Assembly (NCBI RefSeq): GCF_001684965.1
Contig: NZ_MAYG01000023.1
Coordinates: 310,001-374,000, forward strand
Origin: Chryseobacterium arthrosphaerae
GTDB lineage: Bacteria; Bacteroidota; Bacteroidia; Flavobacteriales; Weeksellaceae
Length of the DNA stretch: 64,000 nt
Direction: 5' to 3'
Shown: positions 17,347 through 25,392 of the stretch, in pieces
Layout: each line of letters opens with the position of its first letter
How positions within the stretch are numbered: the stretch's first letter is position 1
The notes under the pieces: generated by a model
Databases searched by the model: none
Told to the model about the DNA's origin: nothing
What the model saw: the letters and a program-made list of their open reading frames with translations, nothing else
Position numbers and translations under genes: made by a program

Positions 17347-18858
17347 TTAATGGGAAACTTCAGCTTCAGCAGCCTGTTTCATACTTCCTGTTTCTGAGAA
17401 ACGTAAATGCCAGCTGAATGCTTCTTCCAGCAGGTGAGGGGTATGGCCTCCACGCTCGCAGGCCCTGTCAAAATAAGATTGTAATTCTTCCCTGTAATCC
17501 GGGTGAACACAGTTGTCGATGATCTTCTGAGCCCTTTCTCTCGGAGCAAGCCCTCGCAGATCGGCCAGTCCCACATCTGTCACCAGGATATCAACATCAT
17601 GTTCGGTATGGTCTGTATGGGAAACCATCGGAAGCACGTGGGAAATGTTATTACCTTTTGAAGCAGCCTGTGTCACGAAAATACTCAGATAAGCATTTCT
17701 TGCAAAGTCACCCGAACCTCCGATACCATTCATTATTTTTGTACCTCCGATGTGGGTGGAATTTACATTTCCGTAGATATCAAATTCTATAGCAGTATTG
17801 ATTGCAATGACGCCCAGTCTTCTGATCAGTCCAGGAGTATTGGAAATGTTCTGTGGTCTTAAAACAAATTTATCCTTGTATCTGGAGAGATTTCCTAAAA
17901 CCCTTTCGTAGCATTCTTTAGAAACGGTAATAGAGGAGGCCGAAGCAAAGCTGAGTTTACCGGAATCTATCAGATCGAAGGTGCTGTCCTGAAGTACTTC
18001 GGAAAACATGGTAAGATCATAGAAATTGCTGTCTTTAAATCCTGTAAGTACTGCATTGGCTACTTTTCCGATGCCTGCCTGAAGAGGAAGTAAACGGTCT
18101 GTAAGGCGGCCTAAACGAACTTCATTCTCAAAGAAATCAAGAAGATGTCTGGCAATAGCTGTGGTCTTTTCATCCGGTTCTGCAATATCTGCCGGGCTGT
18201 CTTTAAGACTGGTGAAAACAATAGCTTCGATTTTATCGGGATCCACAGGGATACTTTTTCTGCCGATTTTATTCCACGGTGCCACAATAGGGATAACATT
18301 CCTGTAAGGGTAATCTTCTGCCTGGTATATATCATGGATTCCGTAAACTTCTTCAGGAACTTCCGTATTGATTTCAATGATGATCTTTTTGGCCAAAGCT
18401 GCAAATGTAACGGAATTTCCTACGGAGGTTGTGGGAACAATGCTTCCGTCTCTTTCTATATAAGCTGCTTCAATGACAGCCACATCAATACTTTGAAGGT
18501 TTTTGGTATGGAGAAGTTCGGCGCTTTCACTTAAGTGCTGGTCGATGAAAAGAATTTCACCTGTATTGATCTTATTTCTTAAAACAGGATCTACCTGGAA
18601 CGGCATTCTTTTTCTGATGACATCAGCTTCCGCTAATTTTCCGTCGGTTCCGTGGCCCAGTGAAGCTCCGGTCATTAAAGTGACTTTAAGGTTCTCAGTT
18701 TTTCCTCTTTCCGCAAGGGCCGGTAAAATAGCCTTGCTGTCACCCGCTTTGGTAAAGCCGCTGGACCCTATGGTCATACCGTCTTTAATGATTTTCACGG
18801 CATTTTCGGCCGTTGTTACTTTTTGGTGTAGACTTTCTAATCTGATTCTTTCTAACAT
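17347..18858 (-). CDS. Succinate/acetate CoA-transferase (acetyl-CoA hydrolase family)
   Basis: 503 aa, the size of Cat1/AarC-type succinyl-CoA:acetate or propionate CoA-transferases. Seen: IGSSGFTKAGDSKAILPAL at the N-terminus, catalytic glutamate in DLTMFSEVLQDS (about residue 290), NSTHIGGTKIMNGIGGSGDF (split: THIGGTKIMNGIGGSGD) and DLRGLAPRERAQKIIDNC near the end. Cytoplasmic. It could link succinyl-CoA to acetoacetate or acetate activation near the tyrosine pathway, but location is the only hint. Preceded by a -7 candidate and a small hairpin. Confidence 0.9.
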   Translation of the reverse strand: MLERIRLESLHQKVTTAENAVKIIKDGMTIGSSGFTKAGDSKAILPALAERGKTENLKVTLMTGASLGHGTDGKLAEADVIRKRMPFQVDPVLRNKINTGEILFIDQHLSESAELLHTKNLQSIDVAVIEAAYIERDGSIVPTTSVGNSVTFAALAKKIIIEINTEVPEEVYGIHDIYQAEDYPYRNVIPIVAPWNKIGRKSIPVDPDKIEAIVFTSLKDSPADIAEPDEKTTAIARHLLDFFENEVRLGRLTDRLLPLQAGIGKVANAVLTGFKDSNFYDLTMFSEVLQDSTFDLIDSGKLSFASASSITVSKECYERVLGNLSRYKDKFVLRPQNISNTPGLIRRLGVIAINTAIEFDIYGNVNSTHIGGTKIMNGIGGSGDFARNAYLSIFVTQAASKGNNISHVLPMVSHTDHTEHDVDILVTDVGLADLRGLAPRERAQKIIDNCVHPDYREELQSYFDRACERGGHTPHLLEEAFSWHLRFSETGSMKQAAEAEVSH

Positions 18859-18915
18859 GTAATATTGATTTTGTATTAAACCACCATTACTTAGGATGCG
18901 TCATGAAAAATAATG

Positions 18916-18951
18916 ATGGTTAAATGGACTTAACCATGCCTTACAAATTTA
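18916..18951 (-). promoter_or_regulatory. Promoter candidate and leader hairpin of the CoA-transferase gene
   Basis: TAAATTTG on the minus strand (18944-18951) fits the -7 consensus; just downstream ATGGTTAA and TTAACCAT (18916-18937) form an 8-bp inverted repeat with a 6-nt loop, which would lie at the very start of the transcript and could be an operator or a 5' stabilising hairpin. A -33 box is not clear. Confidence 0.45.
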
Positions 18952-18955
18952 CGAA

Positions 18956-18992
18956 AAAAGACGCTTTAAATAAAGGATTTAAAGCGTCTTTT
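18956..18992 (-). terminator. Intrinsic terminator downstream of hmgA
   Basis: Perfect 16-bp hairpin AAAAGACGCTTTAAAT / ATTTAAAGCGTCTTTT with a 5-nt loop, 52 nt after the hmgA stop on the minus strand, with T-run. Confidence 0.85.
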
Positions 18993-19043
18993 GTATGTAA
19001 TCAGTAATAGTTTTTCTCTATAATAAGAAAGATCTTTTACGTT

Positions 19044-20195
19044 TTATTCGAGCCATGAAGTTTTGTATGACGGATCTTCCACTTTTAAAGCTTCTTCCGT
19101 GATTTTCAACGGACGGAACGGATCAACCATCACGGCATATTCTTCAGTGAATTTTTTTCCGATGCTTCTTTCCATGGCACCTGGATGAGGGCCGTGTACA
19201 ATTCCTCCCGGGTGAAGCGTAAAGTCCATCAGGTCGATATGGTTACGGCTCATGAAATCACCTTCTGTATAGAACAATACCTCATCAGAATCAATATTGG
19301 AATGATTGTAAGGTGCCGGAATAGCCTGTGGATGGTAATCATACATTCTTGCACAGAATGAGCACACTACGAAATTGTGACCTTCAAAGTTCTGGTGAAC
19401 CGGCGGCGGTTGGTGAATTCTTCCCGTAATCGGTTCAAAGTTTTTAATATTGAATTTATAAGGATAAAAATATCCGTCCCAGCCTACTACGTCAAATGGG
19501 TGTGTAGCATAGATGAAGTCGGTGATCTGGTTTTCTTTCTTTACTTTGATCAGGAATTCTCCTTTCTCATCCACAGGTTCTTTGAAAGAAGGAGCAATGA
19601 TATCCCTCTCACAGAACGGAGAATGTTCCAGAAGCTGGCCGAATTCATTTCTATATCTTTTCGGAGTATAAATAGGAGAGTGGCTTTCCAATACGAAAAA
19701 TACAGTATCATCAGACTGCAGTTCTATCTGATAAATGGTTCCTCTCGGGATAATAAGATAATCTCCGGTTACGAATTCAAGGTCTCCTACAAATGTTTTT
19801 AAGATTCCGGTTCCGTTATGAACATACAGAAGTTCGTCACATTCAGCATTTTTATAAAAATAATCCATTGATTTTCTTGGCTTGGCCAATCCCATTTTCA
19901 GGTCATTGTTCATCAAAAGGATCTTTCTGCTGTCCAGAAAATCGTCTTCAGGAGTGACATTCATTCCTTTGAACATTCTTGGAGTCACATTTTTTTCAAC
20001 TGCAATTTTAGGCGTTACATCCTTAGGCTCACCGATCGATTTGATCTGTGTAGGACGGTGAATATGGTATAACAAAGACGAAATCCCATGAAAGCCCTCC
20101 GTTCCGAAAAGCTGTTCATAGTAAAATTTATCTTCCGGAGACTTAAAGATAGTGTGTCTTTTTGGTGGGATATTTCCCGCTAGATGATATCTCAT
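19044..20195 (-). CDS. hmgA: Homogentisate 1,2-dioxygenase
   Basis: 383 aa cupin-type iron dioxygenase that opens homogentisate to maleylacetoacetate. Shorter than the animal/Pseudomonas enzyme (about 435 aa) but of the length usual in Bacteroidota. MRYHLAGNIPPKRHT is the family start; metal-binding motifs PPPVHQNFEGHNFVVCSF and MDFTLHPGGIVHGPHPGAM are present (His pair HPGGIVHGPHPG). Pathway neighbours are hppD and fahA; no maleylacetoacetate isomerase is seen here, so that step must be encoded elsewhere or be glutathione-independent. Confidence 0.96.
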   Translation of the reverse strand: MRYHLAGNIPPKRHTIFKSPEDKFYYEQLFGTEGFHGISSLLYHIHRPTQIKSIGEPKDVTPKIAVEKNVTPRMFKGMNVTPEDDFLDSRKILLMNNDLKMGLAKPRKSMDYFYKNAECDELLYVHNGTGILKTFVGDLEFVTGDYLIIPRGTIYQIELQSDDTVFFVLESHSPIYTPKRYRNEFGQLLEHSPFCERDIIAPSFKEPVDEKGEFLIKVKKENQITDFIYATHPFDVVGWDGYFYPYKFNIKNFEPITGRIHQPPPVHQNFEGHNFVVCSFCARMYDYHPQAIPAPYNHSNIDSDEVLFYTEGDFMSRNHIDLMDFTLHPGGIVHGPHPGAMERSIGKKFTEEYAVMVDPFRPLKITEEALKVEDPSYKTSWLE

Positions 20196-20217
20196 TTTAC
20201 TTTCATATGTAGTTTCT

Positions 20218-20225
20218 CAAATTTA
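20218..20225 (-). promoter_or_regulatory. Candidate -7 element of hmgA
   Basis: TAAATTTG on the minus strand 23 nt before the hmgA ATG. The nearest -33-like CAA lies 25 bp further, longer than the usual 17-23 spacing, so support is partial. The transcript would have a very short leader. Confidence 0.45.
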
Positions 20226-20268
20226 ATCATTTTTCATGAATTAGCTTGATCAATATTTTTTCTGATGT

Positions 20269-20308
20269 TTTGTAATTAAAAAATAATTGTTAGATTTGTC
20301 TAACAATT
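20269..20308 (+). promoter_or_regulatory. Promoter with embedded palindromic operator before the TonB receptor
   Basis: TTTG (20269-20272), 18 nt, then TAGATTTG (20291-20298) is a consensus promoter. The -7 box is inside a perfect inverted repeat: arm AATTGTTAGA (20285-20294), spacer TTTG, arm TCTAACAATT (20299-20308). A repressor bound here would block the polymerase, so this is a strong operator candidate. The regulator is not adjacent and cannot be named from sequence. The receptor ATG follows 8 nt later. Confidence 0.75.
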
Positions 20309-20316
20309 TTAATTTC

Positions 20317-22386
20317 ATGAAGCGAATATTATTTTCTATTACTTTTTTATCATCATACTGTTTTGCACAGGAGACAGACAGTTTAAATATACATTCACCC
20401 CAAAGCATGGATTCTGCGAGAGTTACTAAAAGAGAAATCAGGACGAGTACTATAGAGGATGTAGTGGTTACCGGTACCATAAAACCGATGAGCAGATCAA
20501 AAAGTCCCGTGGCAGTTGAGATCTACAGTCAGAAATTTTTTCAGAAAAACCCTACACCGAGTATTTTTGAAGCCATCGCTATGGTCAACGGAGTAAAACC
20601 TCAGCTGAACTGTTCGGTTTGTAATACCGGCGATATCCATATCAATGGTCTTGAAGGGCCGTACACGATGATCCTGATCGATGGAATGCCGATTGTAAGC
20701 TCTCTTTCTACAGTATATGGGCTGAGTGGTATTCCGAATAGCCTGGTGGACAGGATAGAGGTGGTAAAAGGACCCGCATCTTCCATTTACGGTTCTGAAG
20801 CAATGGGAGGGGTAATCAATATTATCACCAAAAATGCTCTGACAGCTCCTAAATTGAGTGTTGATCTCATGACGACGGGCTGGTTTGAAAATAATCTCGA
20901 TCTTTCCACTAAATTTAATGTGGGTAAGAATGCGGCTTCACTGTTAAGTTTAAATTATTTCAGCTTTAAGGAAAGGATAGATCAGAATAAAGATAATTTC
21001 ACAGATACTGCTTTACAGAGCAGGATTTCTGTTTTCAACAAATGGAATTTTAAAAGAAAGGAGAACAGGCAGGCAAGTTTTGCCCTGAGGTATCTGTATG
21101 AGGACCGTTTCGGAGGTGAGATGCAATGGAATAAATCATTCAGAGGAAGTGATGAGGTATATGGAGAAAGTATTTATACGAACAGAGCAGAGGTTTTCGG
21201 GTTGTATGAATGGCCTTTGAAAGAACATATTGTAACCCAGTTTTCTTATAATTACCACGATCAGAATTCATATTACGGAGCCAATCCGTTCAATGCCCTG
21301 CAGAAAGTAGCTTTTGTACAAACCTATTGGGACAGAAGTTTCGGAAAGCATGATATCACGGCCGGACTTACTTTTAAAAGAACTTTTTACGATGACAACA
21401 CCCCGGGAACACTGGCATCAGACGGCATCACCAATGCTCCTATGAAATCTCCGATCTGGGGAGCTTTTATTCAGGACCAATGGGAAATCAATGATAAAAA
21501 TACTTTATTGCTGGGGTACAGATACGATTATGATAAGGTGCATCATTCTGTACATTCACCCAGACTGGCATGGAAATTTTCTCCGAACCCCTATCATACG
21601 CTGCGTTTCAATTTCGGTACCGGATTCAGGGTGGTGAATCTGTTTACAGAAGACCATGCTGCTTTAACCGGATCCAGGGAAGTCGTTGTGAAATCAGATC
21701 TTCAGCCTGAAAGATCGGTGAACGGAAATCTGAATTATATCTGGAAAATTCCTGTTGGAAACCGTTTGATAAATCTTGATGCTTCTGCATTCTATACGTA
21801 TTTCAGCAATAAAATTGTAGGTGACTTTGATTCTGATCCTGATAAGATCATCTATGACAATCTTCATGGATATGGAATTTCCAGAGGGGCTTCCCTGAAT
21901 GTAGACTTTGCTTTTCAGTTTCCTTTAAGCGTTAACCTGGGCGTAACCTATCTTGATGTTTACCAGAAATTTGATAATGAAAACCAAAAAACACAACAGT
22001 TACACGCTCCAAAATGGAGTGGAACTTATAACTTAACTTATAAATTTCCAAGCAATCTGACCATCGATTTTACAGGGCAGTTCTACGGGCCGATGAGACT
22101 GCCTGTTTTACCGAATGACTACCGGCCTGAATATTCACCATTCTATTCTTTAGCGAATATCCAGGTTTCAAAGACTTTCAAATCCGGATTTGAAGTGTAC
22201 TGCGGGGTGAAAAATGTATTCAATTTTACCCCTGGAGATCCTCTGATGAGACCGTTTGATCCATTTGATAAACATGTTGATGATCCCATTAATAATCCGA
22301 ATCATTATACTTTCGATACGGCTTACGGCTATGCTCCGATGCAGCGTATCAGAGGATTTTTGGGAGTAAAATATAATCTTAAATGA
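20317..22386 (+). CDS. TonB-dependent outer-membrane receptor
   Basis: 689 aa from the ATG at 20317; an in-frame TTG at 20287 lies inside the operator and is rejected. Signal peptide MKRILFSITFLSSYCFAQ. A TonB-box-like EDVVVTGT precedes the plug (residues 50-160), which has an unusual CxxC (LNCSVCNTGDIHINGLEG), then LIDGMPIVSSLSTVYGLSG and VVKGPASSIYGSEAMGGV typical of ferrisiderophore/heme/cobalamin receptors. The barrel ends in GFLGVKYNLK. Substrate unknown; the CxxC and overlapping thioredoxin-like gene may hint at metal or redox-linked uptake. Regulated by the palindrome just upstream. Confidence 0.92.
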   Translation: MKRILFSITFLSSYCFAQETDSLNIHSPQSMDSARVTKREIRTSTIEDVVVTGTIKPMSRSKSPVAVEIYSQKFFQKNPTPSIFEAIAMVNGVKPQLNCSVCNTGDIHINGLEGPYTMILIDGMPIVSSLSTVYGLSGIPNSLVDRIEVVKGPASSIYGSEAMGGVINIITKNALTAPKLSVDLMTTGWFENNLDLSTKFNVGKNAASLLSLNYFSFKERIDQNKDNFTDTALQSRISVFNKWNFKRKENRQASFALRYLYEDRFGGEMQWNKSFRGSDEVYGESIYTNRAEVFGLYEWPLKEHIVTQFSYNYHDQNSYYGANPFNALQKVAFVQTYWDRSFGKHDITAGLTFKRTFYDDNTPGTLASDGITNAPMKSPIWGAFIQDQWEINDKNTLLLGYRYDYDKVHHSVHSPRLAWKFSPNPYHTLRFNFGTGFRVVNLFTEDHAALTGSREVVVKSDLQPERSVNGNLNYIWKIPVGNRLINLDASAFYTYFSNKIVGDFDSDPDKIIYDNLHGYGISRGASLNVDFAFQFPLSVNLGVTYLDVYQKFDNENQKTQQLHAPKWSGTYNLTYKFPSNLTIDFTGQFYGPMRLPVLPNDYRPEYSPFYSLANIQVSKTFKSGFEVYCGVKNVFNFTPGDPLMRPFDPFDKHVDDPINNPNHYTFDTAYGYAPMQRIRGFLGVKYNLK

Positions 22387-22844
22387 AAAAAATAGCTTTA
22401 TTTTTAATGTTAGTGCCCTGTTTTTATCTGTCTCAGATGAAGACAGGCACTTTTTCTGAACTGGAAGCTTTGCAGAAAGAATTTCCAAAACCTGTGGTGA
22501 TCCATCTTTATACGGACTGGTGTGCGGTCTGTAAAATTGAATCTTACCATTTGAATAAAGATAAAGAGCTGGTTAATTTAATGAATGATCATTTTTATTT
22601 TGTCAATTTTGAGGCAGAGAAAACGAAAGAGAAGATTCATTTTCAGCATCAGGAATTTGAATATCTGCAGAATGGGAACTCGGGAATTCATGAATTGGCG
22701 CTTGCTTTGTCAAAAAATAAAAATCAGCCTGTTTATCCTTTATGGGTATTTCTTGATAAGCATCAGAATCTGGTGTATTATCAGGAAGGGCAGATGACGC
22801 CTGAAAAAATGAAGGAGAAACTGTTGGAAATTTCTGCTTTGTAA
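22383..22844 (+). CDS. Exported thioredoxin-like protein
   Basis: 153 aa with signal peptide (residues 1-18, ending YLSQ) and a thioredoxin fold with DWCAVCKIES, a CxxC redox site (about residue 43), followed by cis-Pro region PVYPLWVFLD. Overlaps the receptor gene by 4 nt (ATGA), so both are made together. Periplasmic, short form of the Thioredoxin_7/DUF255-like group. Its partner may be the CxxC in the receptor plug; this is inference. Confidence 0.85.
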   Translation: MKKIALFLMLVPCFYLSQMKTGTFSELEALQKEFPKPVVIHLYTDWCAVCKIESYHLNKDKELVNLMNDHFYFVNFEAEKTKEKIHFQHQEFEYLQNGNSGIHELALALSKNKNQPVYPLWVFLDKHQNLVYYQEGQMTPEKMKEKLLEISAL

Positions 22845-22864
22845 AATCGGGAGATTTTTGTTGG

Positions 22865-23033
22865 AAACGCAAAGGCGCAAGTTTTTTCTTTGGTGATATT
22901 TTTAAGTCGTAAGGATTTTATCTGTGATAAAATTGTATAATTCTAATATATATGCATCAATTCTTGCTGAAAATTTTTGATTTTCTTGCGCCTTAAAACA
23001 GCATCATATTTATTTCTTTGCGCCTTTGCGTTT
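22865..23033 (+). repeat. Dispersed repeat with terminal inverted repeats, copy 1
   Basis: 169 bp bounded by AAACGCAAAGGCGCAAG (22865-22881) and its near complement CTTTGCGCCTTTGCGTTT (23016-23033). Inside are AAGGATTTTAT, GATAAAATT, the palindromic TGAAAATTTTTGATTTTC (22968-22985) and TTGCGCCTTAAA. Copy 2 at 25118-25289 shares these blocks in order and orientation. It fills most of the 316-bp gap between convergent genes; the remainder (23034-23160) has no recognisable feature. Confidence 0.8.
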
Positions 23034-23160
23034 ACCCAACTGTAAAAGGTCATCTTTTTATATCCCACAGATCATACAGAACACACAGATTTTTTATTGG
23101 TTGAATTTTTAAAATTTGTGAGAACTATCCCAATCTTTAAATTTTAAATAATTAAATCTT

Positions 23161-23637
23161 TTAATTCTTCCCCTCAGCATCTATCAACACCGCCAGTTGA
23201 ATACAAGGTTCATCAGAGCGGTTGCTCCATGCATGGTTGGTTCCCCGCTGAATTACTATATCGCCCGGTTTCAGAAGCGTTTCTCCTTCTTCCATGATGA
23301 GGTAAAGTTCACCGGAAAGAATAATAATATAATCCAGTGTTGGCGTTTGGTGCATCATCGGATGAGTTTCTCCTTTTTTGAGCTCAATTCCTAAATCTTT
23401 ATCCGGTGGAACAACTACATACCTGAAATAAGTGCCATTTTGGGGCGTTTGCGGAAATCCGGTGTTTGGAATTCTGGTTTCAAATTCTAAGCTTGCCGGC
23501 ATTGTCCGGGTATTCCAGATGTCTGAAATAATGAGTCCCGGAAAGTGTTCTACAGCATTTTCAACCTGCTGATCTTCTACAATGGCCGATTTTCCTTCTC
23601 TGATTCCGGTTACGATACGTCTTGGTATTTTGTTCAT
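23161..23637 (-). CDS. Cupin domain protein
   Basis: 158 aa single-cupin protein. The C-terminal half has the double motif: GETHPMMHQTPTLDYIIILSGELYLIMEEGE and GDIVIQRGTNHAWSNRSDEP (core motifs HPMMHQTPTLDY and PGDIVIQRGTNHAW). The N-terminal 70 aa (RRIVTGIREGKSAIV) is typical of a family annotated as cupins next to oxidoreductases. Starts 4 nt after the alcohol dehydrogenase stop, so the pair is one operon, under the HxlR operator. Ligand unknown. Confidence 0.85.
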   Translation of the reverse strand: MNKIPRRIVTGIREGKSAIVEDQQVENAVEHFPGLIISDIWNTRTMPASLEFETRIPNTGFPQTPQNGTYFRYVVVPPDKDLGIELKKGETHPMMHQTPTLDYIIILSGELYLIMEEGETLLKPGDIVIQRGTNHAWSNRSDEPCIQLAVLIDAEGKN

Positions 23638-23641
23638 AGTT

Positions 23642-24634
23642 TTAAGAGTTTTTCATGACGAGTTTGTGCCCCTGCGTCTGATTATTTTTTAAAATGGAAT
23701 GTGCTTTTAGAACGGTTTCTAAAGAAAGATCTCCTATTATTTTATGTTGGGGAGGAAGGATGTCTCCGTTTTCAAGAAGTTTCTTTATTTCCAGTAAGCT
23801 GTTTTTATAGTAATCATATTTTTTAACCATGCCATAAGTATAATTGGAGATATTCATGATTAAAGTTCCTTTGTTGAAAAGGATCTCATGAGCATCTTTT
23901 GTTACCAGGGCCGTGACATCTGCATAAGTGCCGTTGATTTTTAAAACTTCCGCAGTTACTTCTGCCATATAATTGCCTACGAGATCAATTCCATATTCGA
24001 AGGGTTGATCATTGTTGGCTTTTAAAAGTTTTTCAATAAGATTTTCATCTCTGTAATTAACAATCTGATGACTTTGTAATCCTAAGCCGAGAAGCATCTG
24101 TCTGTTTTCTTCACTGCCAACGGTTACTGTAATCTTCCGGATGTTATGAGCCAGTAAAAGTTTGATTAGAAATGAACCGACACCTCCGGCCGCCCCGGTG
24201 ACAAGAAGTGTGTTTTCCGGCTTTAATTTCAAACGGTTAAAGATCTGCAAAGAGGTAAGTCCTGCGGAAGGAATTGAGGCTGCCTGTTCAAAGGAAATGT
24301 TTTCCGGCTTAAGGGCTACAATGGCTTCAGGAACGGCAATATATTCTGCATAGGTTCCATTGCTTCCCATAGATCCGCTTCCGCAGAAAACTTCGTCTCC
24401 AATATTGAACTGAGTGACGTCAGCTCCTTTATCTACAACAATTCCGGATAATTCGCGTCCCAGGATCGGGGAACTGATTAATTTCCGTTCCAGTTCATTT
24501 TCCAGCATCTGATAATCGATGGGATTGAAACCGCTTGCTTTAATCTGGATTAAAACCTCATTATCTTTAGGTTTTGGCTGTTCGGTAAAACCGTCTTCCA
24601 GATTTCCGTTTTTATTTAAAATAACTGCTTTCAT
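23642..24634 (-). CDS. Zinc-binding-type alcohol dehydrogenase / quinone oxidoreductase (MDR superfamily)
   Basis: 330 aa from ATG 24634 (MKAVILNKNGN); the in-frame codons upstream are not preferred since the start is closer to the promoter. MDR layout: GroES-like N-domain with ASGFNPIDYQMLEN, LGRELSGIVVDKG, and Rossmann motif LVTGAAGGVGSFLIKLLL. Zinc-ligand cysteines are absent, so it is a quinone-reductase-like NADPH enzyme. Divergent from the HxlR regulator, with both promoters and a palindromic operator in the 92-bp gap, a layout typical of quinone/aldehyde-responsive HxlR regulation. Confidence 0.9.
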   Translation of the reverse strand: MKAVILNKNGNLEDGFTEQPKPKDNEVLIQIKASGFNPIDYQMLENELERKLISSPILGRELSGIVVDKGADVTQFNIGDEVFCGSGSMGSNGTYAEYIAVPEAIVALKPENISFEQAASIPSAGLTSLQIFNRLKLKPENTLLVTGAAGGVGSFLIKLLLAHNIRKITVTVGSEENRQMLLGLGLQSHQIVNYRDENLIEKLLKANNDQPFEYGIDLVGNYMAEVTAEVLKINGTYADVTALVTKDAHEILFNKGTLIMNISNYTYGMVKKYDYYKNSLLEIKKLLENGDILPPQHKIIGDLSLETVLKAHSILKNNQTQGHKLVMKNS

Positions 24635-24652
24635 TATTGTTAATTTGATACA

Positions 24653-24712
24653 CAAATGTAAAGAGGGAATAGTTTATATTTGCTACTAGTTAACTCATGG
24701 TAACTAGTTACC
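24653..24712. promoter_or_regulatory. Divergent promoters with HxlR-type operators
   Basis: Minus-strand -7 TACATTTG (24653-24660) serves the dehydrogenase/cupin pair; plus-strand -7 TATATTTG (24675-24682) serves the HxlR gene. Downstream of the latter lie ACTAGTTA (24685-24692) and TAACTAGT (24701-24708), an inverted repeat with 8-bp spacer, and an overlapping 14-bp palindrome GGTAACTAGTTACC (24699-24712). Such arrays are typical operators of HxlR family regulators. -33 boxes are weak on both strands. Confidence 0.7.
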
Positions 24713-24726
24713 TTCATGAAACTATT

Positions 24727-25104
24727 ATGGCAAAAATTATCGAAAACGGCATTGAGAGAGAAGCCAGCTGCACAGAAGAATTATTCGCAATGCGGGACAG
24801 TCTGGATGTTTTAGGAGGAAAATGGAAACTGATGATTCTCCGGTATCTGACGAACAGACCGGATCAGATGATCCATTTTAAAAAGCTGGAACGCAGCATC
24901 GAAGGAATTTCTGCGAAAATGCTGAGCAAAGAGTTAAAAGAGCTGGAAACCAATCTTCTGATCACAAGAACCATTCAGGATACGAAACCTATCACGGTAA
25001 CCTATGCCGTAACGGAGTATGGGAAATCTGTATTTCCGGTGACAGAGACATTAGTCAATTGGGGAATAATCCATCGGGAAAAAATTAAAGAATCAATGGG
25101 ATAG
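24727..25104 (+). CDS. HxlR family transcriptional regulator
   Basis: 125 aa from ATG 24727; the earlier ATG at 24697 lies in the operator and would leave almost no leader. Winged-helix core: CTEELFAMRDSLDVLGGKWKLMIL (conserved GGKWK), then HFKKLERSIEGISAKMLSKELKELE and the wing VTYAVTEYGKSVFPV. One Cys (C at residue 9) near the N-terminus matches the redox-sensing cysteine of this family. It probably represses itself and the divergent dehydrogenase/cupin operon, releasing in response to electrophiles. Confidence 0.9.
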   Translation: MAKIIENGIEREASCTEELFAMRDSLDVLGGKWKLMILRYLTNRPDQMIHFKKLERSIEGISAKMLSKELKELETNLLITRTIQDTKPITVTYAVTEYGKSVFPVTETLVNWGIIHREKIKESMG

Positions 25105-25117
25105 TTATACGATATTG

Positions 25118-25289
25118 GAAAATGTAAAGAAGCAAGAATTTTCCTTTAAATATACCTTAAAGTGCAAGGATTTTATTTTTGATAAAATTTAATTCTGTTG
25201 AATTTTAACTGAAAACAAACCTGCTGAAAATCTTTGATTTTTTTGCGCCTTAAAGTTTTATGTTATTAAATTTCTTTGCGCCTTTGCGA
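25118..25289 (+). repeat. Dispersed repeat, copy 2
   Basis: Same block order as copy 1 (22865-23033): GGAAAATGTAAAGAAGCAAG (degenerate left end), GCAAGGATTTTATTTTTGA, GCTGAAAATCTTTGATTTTT (25224-25242), TTTGCGCCTTAAAG, and right end CTTTGCGCCTTTGCG (25274-25288). It lies between convergent genes (HxlR, proX). Together the two copies flank the cupin-dehydrogenase-HxlR block as direct repeats. Confidence 0.75.
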
Positions 25290-25392
25290 TTACTGATAAT
25301 ATTGCTTCATAGAGAAAAGATCAAATTCTATCTCGATGAAGAAATCCTCAGACCCGTGTGGAGCTGAGGATTTTTAATAATACCAAATTATA

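Noticed and set aside
20287..20316. In-frame TTG ten codons before the receptor ATG
   Set aside because: It lies inside the palindromic operator and at the -7 box, and would put extra residues before a good signal peptide.
24697..24726. Earlier ATG for the HxlR gene
   Set aside because: Falls in the operator repeat, giving almost no leader; family start is closer to the second ATG.
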